From SIG653 sp045577455 (GTDB lineage Bacteria; Bacillota; Clostridia; Oscillospirales; CAG-382), in assembly GCA_045577455.1 (NCBI GenBank), contig JAZNIJ010000160.1:12029-76028 (forward strand): a stretch of DNA of 64,000 nt, read 5' to 3'. Made by a program: the position numbers and the translations under genes. This document shows positions 35,055 through 43,253 of this stretch, piece by piece (positions within the stretch are counted from its first letter, which is position 1; every line of letters begins with the position of its first letter). The notes under the pieces are model-generated. The model saw nothing but the letters and a program-made list of their open reading frames with translations. It was not told the origin of the DNA and ran no database searches.

Positions 35055-36434
35055 ATGAAACTGAAAAAGCTATACGATGCAACACCCATATTTATACAGA
35101 ATATAATGATATCCATCAAAGGGTGGAGAAACTCCAAAAGGCGTTATGGTAAGCATTATTATGAGCATTTGCAGTTTCTTTTGGAGTTTGAAAAGTTGTC
35201 TCTTGCTCAAAAAAAGGAGTATCAACTTTTGAAACTTACAGAGCTTATAAAGTTTGCATATGAAAACAGCAAGTTTTACAGAGAGTTTTACAAAGATGTT
35301 GATATTTCTTCCATAAAAACCGTAGAGGATTTGGAAAAATTACCCATATTAACAAAAGAGCTTCTTCGTGAAAACATCGATTTAATTGCGATAAAAAAAG
35401 GTTGCTCCACTTCTCACACAGGAGGCACAACGGGAAAATCCCTCACCATATGGCGTACTGACCGAGATTTAATGGAGCGTATGGCAACTCTGGACTATTT
35501 CAAAAGCAAGGTTGGGTTTATCAGTCTTAAAATGAGAAGGGCAACCTTTAACGGAAAACATATAGTGCCGAATAAACAAAAAAAGAAGGTTTTCTGGCGG
35601 TATAACCCTTCCTGCAAGCAGATGATTTTTTCATCCTTCCATATAACCGAGGATAATTTGAAATATTATGTTTCAGAGCTTAACCGTTTTAAGCCACAGG
35701 CAATTGACGGATTTTTCACATCAATGTGCGATGTGGCAAGCTATATTGAGCGTAATAACTTGAAGTTGGAATTTACCCCAATTGCAATTTTCCCAACATC
35801 GGAAACACTAACAGCAGAGGGAAGAGCGCTTCTTGAGAGGGTTTTCCGTTGCAAGGTGTATAATCAATACGCATCAAGCGAGGGTGCGCCATTTGTTTAT
35901 GAATGTGAAAATCAGGTATTGCATATGGATTTGTCAAGCGGTGTTTTTGAAAGCTTGAACGATGCTTCACCTTGCCCCGAAGTTCTTGTGAGTAGCTTTA
36001 CAAGTCATGGAACGCCCTTGATTCGATACAGAATCGGAGACAGGATGTCTTTTGCAAATCCCGACGCTGTTTGCTCCTGCGGTTGCAATTTGCCAATAGT
36101 AACATCGATTGAAGGGAGAAGTTTAGACTTTTTGTATAATGCAGATGGTGTAAAAATCAATGCAGGGAATGTTTCAAATATATTGAAATATATCCCCAAC
36201 GCTGTAATCCGCTGTCAGTTTGTGCAAAGGGAAAAAAGCGTTGTTACTCTGCTTATGCAGGTTGATGAAGCATTGTATAAACCCACATACGATAAGCAGA
36301 TAACAGAAGAATTTGCCTGCAAATTCGGAGACAAAACAAAGCTGATTATAACCCATGTTAAAGATATCCCAAGGGAAAAAAGCGGAAAATTCAGAATGAT
36401 AAAAAATCTTGTTGATGAACAGGAGAGAAAATGA
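35055..36434 (+). CDS. CapK/PaaK-like adenylate-forming enzyme
   Basis: The 459-residue protein belongs to the phenylacetate-CoA ligase/CapK family: nucleotide-binding TSHTGGTTGKSL near residue 115, YASSEGAPF near 275 and the late RYRIGDR. CapK relatives occur in capsule loci and activate carboxylates with ATP, perhaps for decorating polymers. It follows the LRR gene by 12 bases and overlaps the SGNH hydrolase gene by 4 (ATGA), so it belongs to the same operon. Confidence 0.87.
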   Translation: MKLKKLYDATPIFIQNIMISIKGWRNSKRRYGKHYYEHLQFLLEFEKLSLAQKKEYQLLKLTELIKFAYENSKFYREFYKDVDISSIKTVEDLEKLPILTKELLRENIDLIAIKKGCSTSHTGGTTGKSLTIWRTDRDLMERMATLDYFKSKVGFISLKMRRATFNGKHIVPNKQKKKVFWRYNPSCKQMIFSSFHITEDNLKYYVSELNRFKPQAIDGFFTSMCDVASYIERNNLKLEFTPIAIFPTSETLTAEGRALLERVFRCKVYNQYASSEGAPFVYECENQVLHMDLSSGVFESLNDASPCPEVLVSSFTSHGTPLIRYRIGDRMSFANPDAVCSCGCNLPIVTSIEGRSLDFLYNADGVKINAGNVSNILKYIPNAVIRCQFVQREKSVVTLLMQVDEALYKPTYDKQITEEFACKFGDKTKLIITHVKDIPREKSGKFRMIKNLVDEQERK

Positions 36435-37432
36435 GATTATCAAACGAAGCTATTAAAAGGGTTGCTTTTGGCTATCTCCAAACAAAAGAGGACGAGAGGG
36501 GAATACATTTTTACCGTCATACAGATAAGCAAACTTTAGCGTTGTACGAAGCTGAGTATTTTTACGGTGATTGGTCAAAGGCAACAACAGGGGTTTTGCT
36601 TGATTTTTATACAGATTCCAAAAACCTCACCTTTAATGCGGTTTTGGGAGACAGCTTTGAAGTTCTGATAAACGGATTGCCTCGGTATAAATTTTCTTTT
36701 ATGGAAATGTACGAAAACCCCGAAAGTTGCAAATATGCCATTAAAGAGGGTGAAAATCTAAAAGGGGTTTCTGTTCCCCTTGAAAATGGGGAGCGTGTTC
36801 GTGTAACCATAGTTTACCCAGCCAGAAACGCTCCTGGGGTTATTGAATATGTTGAGCTTGACGATGGTGCAGAGCTTACACCATATACATACAGTGGTAA
36901 GATTCTCTTTTTGGGAGACAGCATAACCCAAGGTTTCTATGCATCCCACGATTCACTTTCCTATGCATACAGAGTTGCAAGGTTTTTCGATGCCGAAATG
37001 CTCAATCAGGGTGTTGGTGGTACGGTTTACAACGAAGAATTTCTGGATGATTTTGATTTTGACCCCGACAGAGTTATTATCGGATATGGTACAAACGATT
37101 TCAGTATTTGTCCGTCAATGAATGTTTTTAAATACAATTTAGATGCTTATATGGAAAAAATCCGCCTTCGTTACGGTGATAAAAAGGTGTATATTATAAC
37201 CCCCGTATGGAAGGGTACTATTGGAATTCAACCAATGGGAACATTTGAAGATTGCAGAAATGCAATTGCGGAAATGGGAAAATCAAAGGGTTTTACAGTT
37301 ATAGACGGGTTTAAGTTAGTTCCTCATAGCAGTGAATATTTCAGTGATGCGGTTCTTCATCCAAACGATTTGGGGTTTGGTCTTTATGCGGAAAATCTGA
37401 TTAAAGAAATTTTAATTGCAGAAATGAAATAA
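36431..37432 (+). CDS. SGNH/GDSL hydrolase
   Basis: The 333-residue protein has an N-terminal beta-sandwich of about 150 residues and a C-terminal SGNH hydrolase. Motifs are block I GDSITQG (catalytic Ser), GVGGT, GYGTND and HPND (Asp/His of the triad). Such two-domain enzymes are carbohydrate esterases that remove acetyl groups. No signal peptide is visible, so it may act on intracellular intermediates. Coupled by ATGA to the CapK-like gene. Confidence 0.88.
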   Translation: MRLSNEAIKRVAFGYLQTKEDERGIHFYRHTDKQTLALYEAEYFYGDWSKATTGVLLDFYTDSKNLTFNAVLGDSFEVLINGLPRYKFSFMEMYENPESCKYAIKEGENLKGVSVPLENGERVRVTIVYPARNAPGVIEYVELDDGAELTPYTYSGKILFLGDSITQGFYASHDSLSYAYRVARFFDAEMLNQGVGGTVYNEEFLDDFDFDPDRVIIGYGTNDFSICPSMNVFKYNLDAYMEKIRLRYGDKKVYIITPVWKGTIGIQPMGTFEDCRNAIAEMGKSKGFTVIDGFKLVPHSSEYFSDAVLHPNDLGFGLYAENLIKEILIAEMK

Positions 37433-37448
37433 AAGTTTGGAGAAAACA

Positions 37449-37598
37449 ATAGATAAGAAAAAAGAGATAATTCCCTGTTGGGAAGTTGTGGAACAGTTGG
37501 GCTCGGGTGGCTTTAGCACAGTTTATGATAATGAAATACTTAAACAAATAGGGGATGCAGATTTTGCATCCCCCTGTTTGGTTATAAAAACGATTTGA
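37449..37598 (+). pseudogene. remnant of a Ser/Thr protein kinase gene
   Basis: After GGAG the frame reads IDKKKEIIPCWEVVEQLG then SGGFSTVY, the glycine-rich loop of a eukaryotic-type protein kinase. The initiation codon position holds ATA where a normal gene would have ATG. The kinase sequence breaks off after about 30 codons and runs into a terminator hairpin. It lies 16 bases after the SGNH stop, at the end of the operon. Confidence 0.65.
37551..37573 (+). terminator. terminator of the surface-polysaccharide operon
   Basis: GGGGATGCA pairs perfectly with TGCATCCCC around GATTT, followed by CTGTTTGGTT. It lies inside the kinase remnant frame. Confidence 0.8.
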
Positions 37599-37624
37599 AA
37601 GAAAAAAATTCTTATGATTATTTA

Positions 37625-37760
37625 TGAGAAAAATGTAGTGTTTTACATTTTTCGTAGGAAAAAGTGTGGTGTATTACATTTTTTCGTAGGAAAAAGTGTG
37701 ATTATATCATAAAAATCCGTTGCATTTATTATAATTCTGTGGTATACTATATTTGAAAAT
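37625..37760 (+). promoter_or_regulatory. phased repeat array and promoter of DUF4143 copy 2
   Basis: Units starting at 37625, 37655, 37687, 37720 and 37753 (spacings 30, 32, 33, 33) carry TAGGAAAAAGTGTG- or TTGAAAAT-like cores. The fourth, TTGCAT, is the -35 box, 17 bases before TATACT (37743-37748). The fifth lies between the -10 box and the ribosome binding site. Confidence 0.72.
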
Positions 37761-37778
37761 AGAAATGGAGGTGTGTTT

Positions 37779-39083
37779 ATGTATCGAATTGCTATAGAAA
37801 ATTTATTAAAATGGAAGCAGAGCAAGCGTCGCAAACCGTTAATTATTGAAGGAGCAAGACAGGTTGGCAAGACTTGGTTAATGAAAGAATTTGGCAAGCA
37901 GGCGTATGAAGATACTGTATATATCAATTTTGACTCCAATTCAAGAATGGCAGAGTTATTTGCTTCGGATTTGGACACAGAACGCCTTATTGTTGGGTTA
38001 GAGTTGTATATTGGACGGAAAATTGATTCTGAAAAAACTTTGCTGATTTTTGACGAAGTACAGGAAGTTCCCCGTGCATTGGCATCTCTTAAATACTTTT
38101 ACGAAAATGCACCCCAGTATCACATTGTATGTGCTGGTTCTTTGCTTGGAATTGCTTTGCATCAGGGTACATCTTTCCCTGTTGGCAAGGTTGATTTTTT
38201 AAAATTACATCCTCTTTCCTTTAAGGAGTTTTTAATGGCAACAGGCAAAGAGCAGTTTGCAAAATTGCTCGATGGCGGTGATTTTCAAATGATTAACGGG
38301 TTCAGGGAAACATATATTGATGCTTTAAAGCAGTATTACTTTGTTGGAGGTATGCCCGAAGCTGTGCTGAGCTTCTCCGAAAACAAGGATTTTAACGAGG
38401 TTCGACAAATTCAAAAGCAAATTCTTTCTGCTTACGAACAGGATTTTTCAAAACACGCTCCAAACGAAATCGTTCCCAGGTTGCGTATGCTCTGGAACAG
38501 CATACCTTCACAGCTGGCAAAAGAAAACAAAAAGTTTTTATATGGTCTTGTTCGTGAAGGTGCTCGTGCAAAAGAATATGAAACAGCAATTATGTGGCTT
38601 GGCGACTGCGGACTCGTTAATAAGGTCAGCAGAGTCAACGGGGCAGGAATTCCTTTGCGTGCGTATGAAGATTTAAAAGCGTTTAAGCTGTTTGTTGTTG
38701 ATGTTGGGCTTCTTGGATGTATGACGGGGCTTCATCAAAGCACCCTTATTGAGGGTAATTCTCTTTTTGTTGAGTTCAAGGGGGCATTAACTGAACAGTA
38801 TGTTTGTCAGCAATTGAAAACAATAAAGGACATAGATATTTACTATTACACAAACGACAAAGGTTCTTGCGAAATTGACTTTATTGTTGATACAGGAGAG
38901 CTTATTGTTCCTCTTGAAGTAAAGGCAGAATTGAACCTTAAGGCAAAGAGTCTTAAAGCTTACAGAGATAAGTTTTCTCCAAAGGTTTCTGTGCGTACAT
39001 CTATGGCGGACTACAAAAGGGAAGAATGGCTTGTCAATCTTCCCCTGTATGCAATAGACCAAATTGTAAAAATAGAGCAATGA
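37779..39083 (+). CDS. AAA_14/DUF4143 ATPase, copy 2
   Basis: The 434-residue protein starts MYRIAIENL; I prefer this ATG (GGAGG at 7 bases) to the GTG two codons earlier. It has Walker A GARQVGKT, Walker B LLIFDEVQEVP, AGSLLG, VGGMPEAV, and a DUF4143 C-terminus with SCEIDFIV ... PLEVKAE, a PD-(D/E)XK-like pattern. It is closest to copy 3 at 40370. Its stop directly abuts the stop of the convergent kinase gene (39083/39084). Function unknown. Confidence 0.93.
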   Translation: MYRIAIENLLKWKQSKRRKPLIIEGARQVGKTWLMKEFGKQAYEDTVYINFDSNSRMAELFASDLDTERLIVGLELYIGRKIDSEKTLLIFDEVQEVPRALASLKYFYENAPQYHIVCAGSLLGIALHQGTSFPVGKVDFLKLHPLSFKEFLMATGKEQFAKLLDGGDFQMINGFRETYIDALKQYYFVGGMPEAVLSFSENKDFNEVRQIQKQILSAYEQDFSKHAPNEIVPRLRMLWNSIPSQLAKENKKFLYGLVREGARAKEYETAIMWLGDCGLVNKVSRVNGAGIPLRAYEDLKAFKLFVVDVGLLGCMTGLHQSTLIEGNSLFVEFKGALTEQYVCQQLKTIKDIDIYYYTNDKGSCEIDFIVDTGELIVPLEVKAELNLKAKSLKAYRDKFSPKVSVRTSMADYKREEWLVNLPLYAIDQIVKIEQ

Positions 39084-40163
39084 TTATTTAATACCCTTGA
39101 TTATTTCCTTCATTTGCGGTAATGCGTTTTCCATACATTTAACAAGGGCGAACTGGTTTCTTGCTCTGTCAAGGTTATGCTTCGGACGGTGGGTTTTGAA
39201 GTATACATCCCCGTCAAGATAATCCGTAAGGAAGCGAAGTCCACATTCCAAAGTCATCATAATTGCACCTTCGGGCAAGAGTTCAAGCTCAGTTTCGTTG
39301 AGTGAACCCTCACAGCCCTTGATAAATCCCCTTGCGTAAGTTTCAAAAAGTGAAATGTCAAATTTCACCTTGGAAAGGTCGGTTTCGTCTTCTGAAGCAG
39401 TATTTGCACCAAAACGGATGGAGTCTCCAAAATCGCAAAGCACATATCCGGGCATAACCGTATCAAGGTCAATAACGCAAATTGCTTCTCCGCTTTTGCT
39501 GTCGAAAAGAATATTGTTCAGCTTCGTGTCGTTGTGAGTTACCTTTAAGGGGAGTTTGCCCTCAATTCGGGCGTTTTCAAACAGGTTGCAAAATTCTCTC
39601 CTTGCCATTGCAAACTCAATTTCACTTTCAACCTCGTTTCGTCTTCCGCAAGCGTCCTTCTCTATGGATTTTAAAAGATTTTCAAATCTTACAGGGGTGT
39701 TGTGGAAATTTGGCAATGTTTCGGTAAGCAAAGTTGCATCCATATCCGAAAGTAACTGCCCAAACTGACCAAATGCATATCCACAGCTATAGAAGTCGTT
39801 TGGATTTTCAACCGCTTCACGGGTTACTGTTCCCTCGGTAAACTCATACAAACGCCAGCTTTGTTCCAATGGGTCGGTGTAATACATTTCACCCGAAAGA
39901 GTTGGAACAACTAAAAGGGTGCATCTTGCTTCGTCGCCACCGTTTGCAATTGCTTTGTTTCGGATATGGTTTGTAACAGTGAGAATGTTTTTCATCAGCC
40001 CTGAAACATCTTTAAAAATGCTCGTGTTCATCCGTTGAAGAATGTATCTTTTATTGCAAACAACTAAAAAAGTATCGTTTATATGTCCGTTTCCGTATGG
40101 CTCACAATAGGAAACACTGTCTTTAAAATACGCTTTTAATGCGTAGCTTGTATCTGTTTTCAT
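39084..40163 (-). CDS. NahK-like sugar 1-kinase (APH fold)
   Basis: The 359-residue protein has the aminoglycoside-phosphotransferase fold: catalytic loop THNDTKLNNILF near residue 210 and metal-binding DLDTVMPG near 235. Sequence order matches N-acetylhexosamine 1-kinase (NahK) relatives of bifidobacteria and gut Clostridia, which phosphorylate GlcNAc/GalNAc at C1 for salvage of host glycans. It is monocistronic and convergent with the ATPase at 37779 with no spare bases between stops. Confidence 0.82.
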   Translation of the reverse strand: MKTDTSYALKAYFKDSVSYCEPYGNGHINDTFLVVCNKRYILQRMNTSIFKDVSGLMKNILTVTNHIRNKAIANGGDEARCTLLVVPTLSGEMYYTDPLEQSWRLYEFTEGTVTREAVENPNDFYSCGYAFGQFGQLLSDMDATLLTETLPNFHNTPVRFENLLKSIEKDACGRRNEVESEIEFAMARREFCNLFENARIEGKLPLKVTHNDTKLNNILFDSKSGEAICVIDLDTVMPGYVLCDFGDSIRFGANTASEDETDLSKVKFDISLFETYARGFIKGCEGSLNETELELLPEGAIMMTLECGLRFLTDYLDGDVYFKTHRPKHNLDRARNQFALVKCMENALPQMKEIIKGIK

Positions 40164-40253
40164 TTATTTTACCTCCAATTGATTGCTTTTATTATATACT
40201 CACAGTAAAAAAAAGTCAATCCCATTAAACGGTATTTTGGAAAAACTGTAAAA

Positions 40254-40353
40254 TTGCAAAAAATGTGCAAAAACGGTCAAAAAAACTTGTAAAAATGTGT
40301 GAAAATCACCTTGAAAAACCTGCAAAAATGTGTTATTATGTTTTTGAAGTGTT
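40254..40353 (+). promoter_or_regulatory. 33-bp-spaced repeats and promoter of DUF4143 copy 3
   Basis: TTGCAAAAAATGTG, TTGTAAAAATGTG and CTGCAAAAATGTG begin at 40254, 40287 and 40320, exactly 33 apart. A second pair, TTGAAAAACC at 40311 (the -35 box, 17 bases before TATTAT 40334-40339) and TTGAAGTGTT at 40344, is again 33 apart. Confidence 0.75.
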
Positions 40354-40369
40354 AGTGAGGTGATTTTTT

Positions 40370-41662
40370 ATGCAAAGAAACGCAATGGAAAAGTTGATAA
40401 AATGGAAAAATGATGAAGAACGAAAGCCGATGATTTTAAGAGGGGCGCGTCAGGTTGGAAAAACATGGATTATGAAGGAGTTTGGAAAAAACCACTACGC
40501 AAACTATGTTTATTTCAACTTTGATGAGGAAGATGAGCTTAAATCAATTTTTGAATCAAACAAAAATCCCCATCGCATTATTGAGCTACTTTCCATAATT
40601 TCGGGAGAAGTTATTTCTGCGGAAAATACACTTATTATTTTTGATGAGATTCAGGAATGCCCGACGGCTCTCAATTCTTTAAAATATTTCAAGGAAAAAG
40701 CAGGGGAGTATCATGTAATTTGTGCGGGTAGTTTGCTTGGAACATTGCTTGCGCAACCCAAATCATATCCCGTTGGAATGGTTAATATTCTTGATATTGC
40801 CCCATTGACTTTTGATGAATTCCTTTCTGCAATTGACCCTAATTTATATGTTTACTATCAAAGTATAACAAAAGAACAGCAAATTGAAGAAGTTTTTCAC
40901 AACCGTTTGCTTGAAATGTATAATTATTACTTGATTATCGGTGGTATGCCCGAATGTGTTGCTTCCTGGTTAAAATACAAAGACCCTTCAAGGGTTGCCG
41001 AAATCCAAAAAGAGCTTGTTCAGATATACGAAAATGATTTTTCAAAGCATAATGGCAAAGTCAACAGTGGAAGGATTTTAATGGTTTTTCGTAGTATAGT
41101 AACTCAACTTGCAAAACCAAATGAAAAATTTGTATACGGTGCAGTGAGAGAAGGCGGCAGAGCAAGAGATTTTGAAGAAGCGATAGAATGGCTTGTTTCT
41201 GCAGGAATGTTAAAGCGTGTTTACAATGTTTCAAAATTGGAGCATCCTTTAGCTGCGTTCAGAAAATTGGAGCAGTTCAAATTGTTTGTTTTTGATACGG
41301 GCTTGTTGAAGCATATGGCAGGCATTGACAACAAGGCAATTCTTTTGAAAACAGACTATCAATTCAAAGGACCTCTTACAGAAAATTTTGTTCTGCAACA
41401 GCTTTGCGGGCAATATGATGTTGCACCTCATTATTACTCTGAACGAAACGGAGAGATAGATTTTGTTGTTCAGCACGAAACAGAAATAGTTCCAATCGAA
41501 GCAAAGGGTGGTGAAGATAAATCTGCACCAACCTTCAAAAAATATGTGTCAGAAAAACGCCCTTTGTTCGCTGTTCGGTTTTCAAAGCGCGGCTATCGTA
41601 AAGACGGATATATTACCAATATGCCCCTTTATCTTGCTGTGAAAATGAAAGAGTTATTGTGA
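40370..41662 (+). CDS. AAA_14/DUF4143 ATPase, copy 3
   Basis: The 430-residue protein has Walker A GARQVGKT near residue 24, Walker B LIIFDEIQECP near 90, CAGSLLGT, IGGMPECV and a DUF4143 C-terminus (NGEIDFVV ... PIEAKGG). The ATG follows GTGAGGTG at 6 bases. It stands alone between the divergent sugar kinase and copy 4. The C-terminal nuclease-like signature is complete, so a DNA or RNA cutting activity is possible but unproven. Confidence 0.93.
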   Translation: MQRNAMEKLIKWKNDEERKPMILRGARQVGKTWIMKEFGKNHYANYVYFNFDEEDELKSIFESNKNPHRIIELLSIISGEVISAENTLIIFDEIQECPTALNSLKYFKEKAGEYHVICAGSLLGTLLAQPKSYPVGMVNILDIAPLTFDEFLSAIDPNLYVYYQSITKEQQIEEVFHNRLLEMYNYYLIIGGMPECVASWLKYKDPSRVAEIQKELVQIYENDFSKHNGKVNSGRILMVFRSIVTQLAKPNEKFVYGAVREGGRARDFEEAIEWLVSAGMLKRVYNVSKLEHPLAAFRKLEQFKLFVFDTGLLKHMAGIDNKAILLKTDYQFKGPLTENFVLQQLCGQYDVAPHYYSERNGEIDFVVQHETEIVPIEAKGGEDKSAPTFKKYVSEKRPLFAVRFSKRGYRKDGYITNMPLYLAVKMKELL

Positions 41663-41723
41663 TGCTTCCTTTATAAAAAAAGTTATGCATTTTGCATTAT
41701 TTACCAAATTTTACAATAAAAAC

Positions 41724-41800
41724 TTGAAAAGTGTATTTTTTTCTCTGTAAAATATATTGAAAAGTGTGTTTTTATGTGGTATAATATACTTGAAAAATGT
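41724..41800 (+). promoter_or_regulatory. 33-bp-spaced repeats and promoter of DUF4143 copy 4
   Basis: TTGAAAAGTGTA (41724), TTGAAAAGTGTG (41757) and TTGAAAAATGT (41790) are exactly 33 bases apart. The middle unit is the -35 box, 17 bases before TATAAT (41780-41785). The third lies between -10 and the ribosome binding site. Confidence 0.82.
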
Positions 41801-41813
41801 AATGGAGGGTATT

Positions 41814-43163
41814 ATGCTTTATAGGAAGATAGAATCATACATTCAAAACTATTTCAAAAAAGACAGCAACAAGGTTTTGGTAATAGACGGAGCTCGTCAG
41901 GTTGGGAAATCGTATATCATAAGAAAAGTAGGTATTGAGCTTTTTGAAAACTATATAGAGTTGAATTTTGTTGAAGATTTTCAAGGAGAGCAGCTTTTTA
42001 AGAATGTTAATTCTGCCAAAGATTTTTATTTCATTCTCAGCACTGTTTATGGCGATAAAATGAAGGACAAAGAAAATACCCTTATTTTCCTTGATGAAAT
42101 TCAAGTATATCCTCAATTTATCACTCTACTTAAATTTTTAAAGCAAGATGACAAATATACCTATATTGCAAGCGGTTCATTACTTGGAGTTGCTCTTGCA
42201 AACACAAGCTCGCTTCCCGTTGGATTTATAGAGCTGAAAAGAATGTATCAGCTTGATTTTGAAGAATTTTTATTTGCTAACGGATTTTCAAAAGAGGCAA
42301 TTTCAATTCTTGAAAAAAAATTCATAGATAAAGAGACATTGGATGATGCAACCCATAATAAACTTCTTGACCTTTTTAAAAAATACTTAATAGTTGGTGG
42401 ACTTCCGGACTGCGTTAATGAATTTATCAAAACCCGAAATGTTGCAAATATCAGAAAAATTCAGGAAGATATTATTCGCTTTTACGGTGAGGATGCAAGC
42501 AAATACGATGTTGAAAAGAAGCTGAAAATCAAGAGAATATACGATATGCTCCCATCAGTAATGCAAAATACAAAAAAACGGATTGTTGCTAAAAGTATTG
42601 AGGAGACAAATGGAAAGAGATATTCAAATTATGCAGATGAATTTGATTATTTGATAAGTAGCGGTATTGCTCATGATGTTAAAGCAATTTCAAACCCTGT
42701 TTTTCCGTTGCGTCAATCTGAGGACAAAAATTTATTGAAGCTGTATATGAATGATGTAGGGTTGCTTTCAGGACTTTTGTTTCAGAATAATATTAAGCCA
42801 ATTCTTGATACCGTTCCTTCTGTTAACCTTGGTTCACTTTATGAAACTGCGGTTGCAGGGCAGTTAAAAGCTTTAGGACATAAGCTCTTTTATTATGATA
42901 ACAGAAAAAACGGTGAAGTTGATTTTTTAATTGATAATTATAACACCCTTTCCGTTGTTCCTGTTGAGGTTAAAAGTGGAAGGGATTATACAATTCACAG
43001 TGCTTTAACCCATTTTATAAATAATGAAAGCTATCCTGTAAGTGAAGGCGTTGTTTTGTCTAATGAGCAAACAATAAGGACAAAGGGAAAAATAACATAT
43101 TTACCAATATATTTCGTCATGTTTTTGAAACCGCAAGAAGCAGAGGAAGACATATTATTATAA
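41814..43163 (+). CDS. AAA_14/DUF4143 ATPase, copy 4
   Basis: The 449-residue protein starts MLYRKIESYI; GGAGGG stands 4 bases before this ATG, while earlier in-frame codons lie within the promoter. It has Walker A GARQVGKS, Walker B LIFLDEIQVYP, ASGSLLG, VGGLPDCV and the DUF4143 C-terminus (NGEVDFLI ... PVEVKSG). It differs from copies 2 and 3 enough to be an old paralogue rather than a recent duplicate. Confidence 0.93.
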   Translation: MLYRKIESYIQNYFKKDSNKVLVIDGARQVGKSYIIRKVGIELFENYIELNFVEDFQGEQLFKNVNSAKDFYFILSTVYGDKMKDKENTLIFLDEIQVYPQFITLLKFLKQDDKYTYIASGSLLGVALANTSSLPVGFIELKRMYQLDFEEFLFANGFSKEAISILEKKFIDKETLDDATHNKLLDLFKKYLIVGGLPDCVNEFIKTRNVANIRKIQEDIIRFYGEDASKYDVEKKLKIKRIYDMLPSVMQNTKKRIVAKSIEETNGKRYSNYADEFDYLISSGIAHDVKAISNPVFPLRQSEDKNLLKLYMNDVGLLSGLLFQNNIKPILDTVPSVNLGSLYETAVAGQLKALGHKLFYYDNRKNGEVDFLIDNYNTLSVVPVEVKSGRDYTIHSALTHFINNESYPVSEGVVLSNEQTIRTKGKITYLPIYFVMFLKPQEAEEDILL

Positions 43164-43179
43164 ATCGGTGTCATATTAA

Positions 43180-43223
43180 AATACCCTTAAAAGCCAGCAG
43201 AAAAGCTGATTTTTAAGGGTATT
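43180..43223. terminator. bidirectional terminator
   Basis: AATACCCTTAAAA and TTTTAAGGGTATT are perfect 13-base arms, with an inner CAGC/GCTG pairing. It separates convergent genes. Confidence 0.85.
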
Positions 43224-43253
43224 ATTTATGGTTTTGGAAGCTAAAATTGAAAT

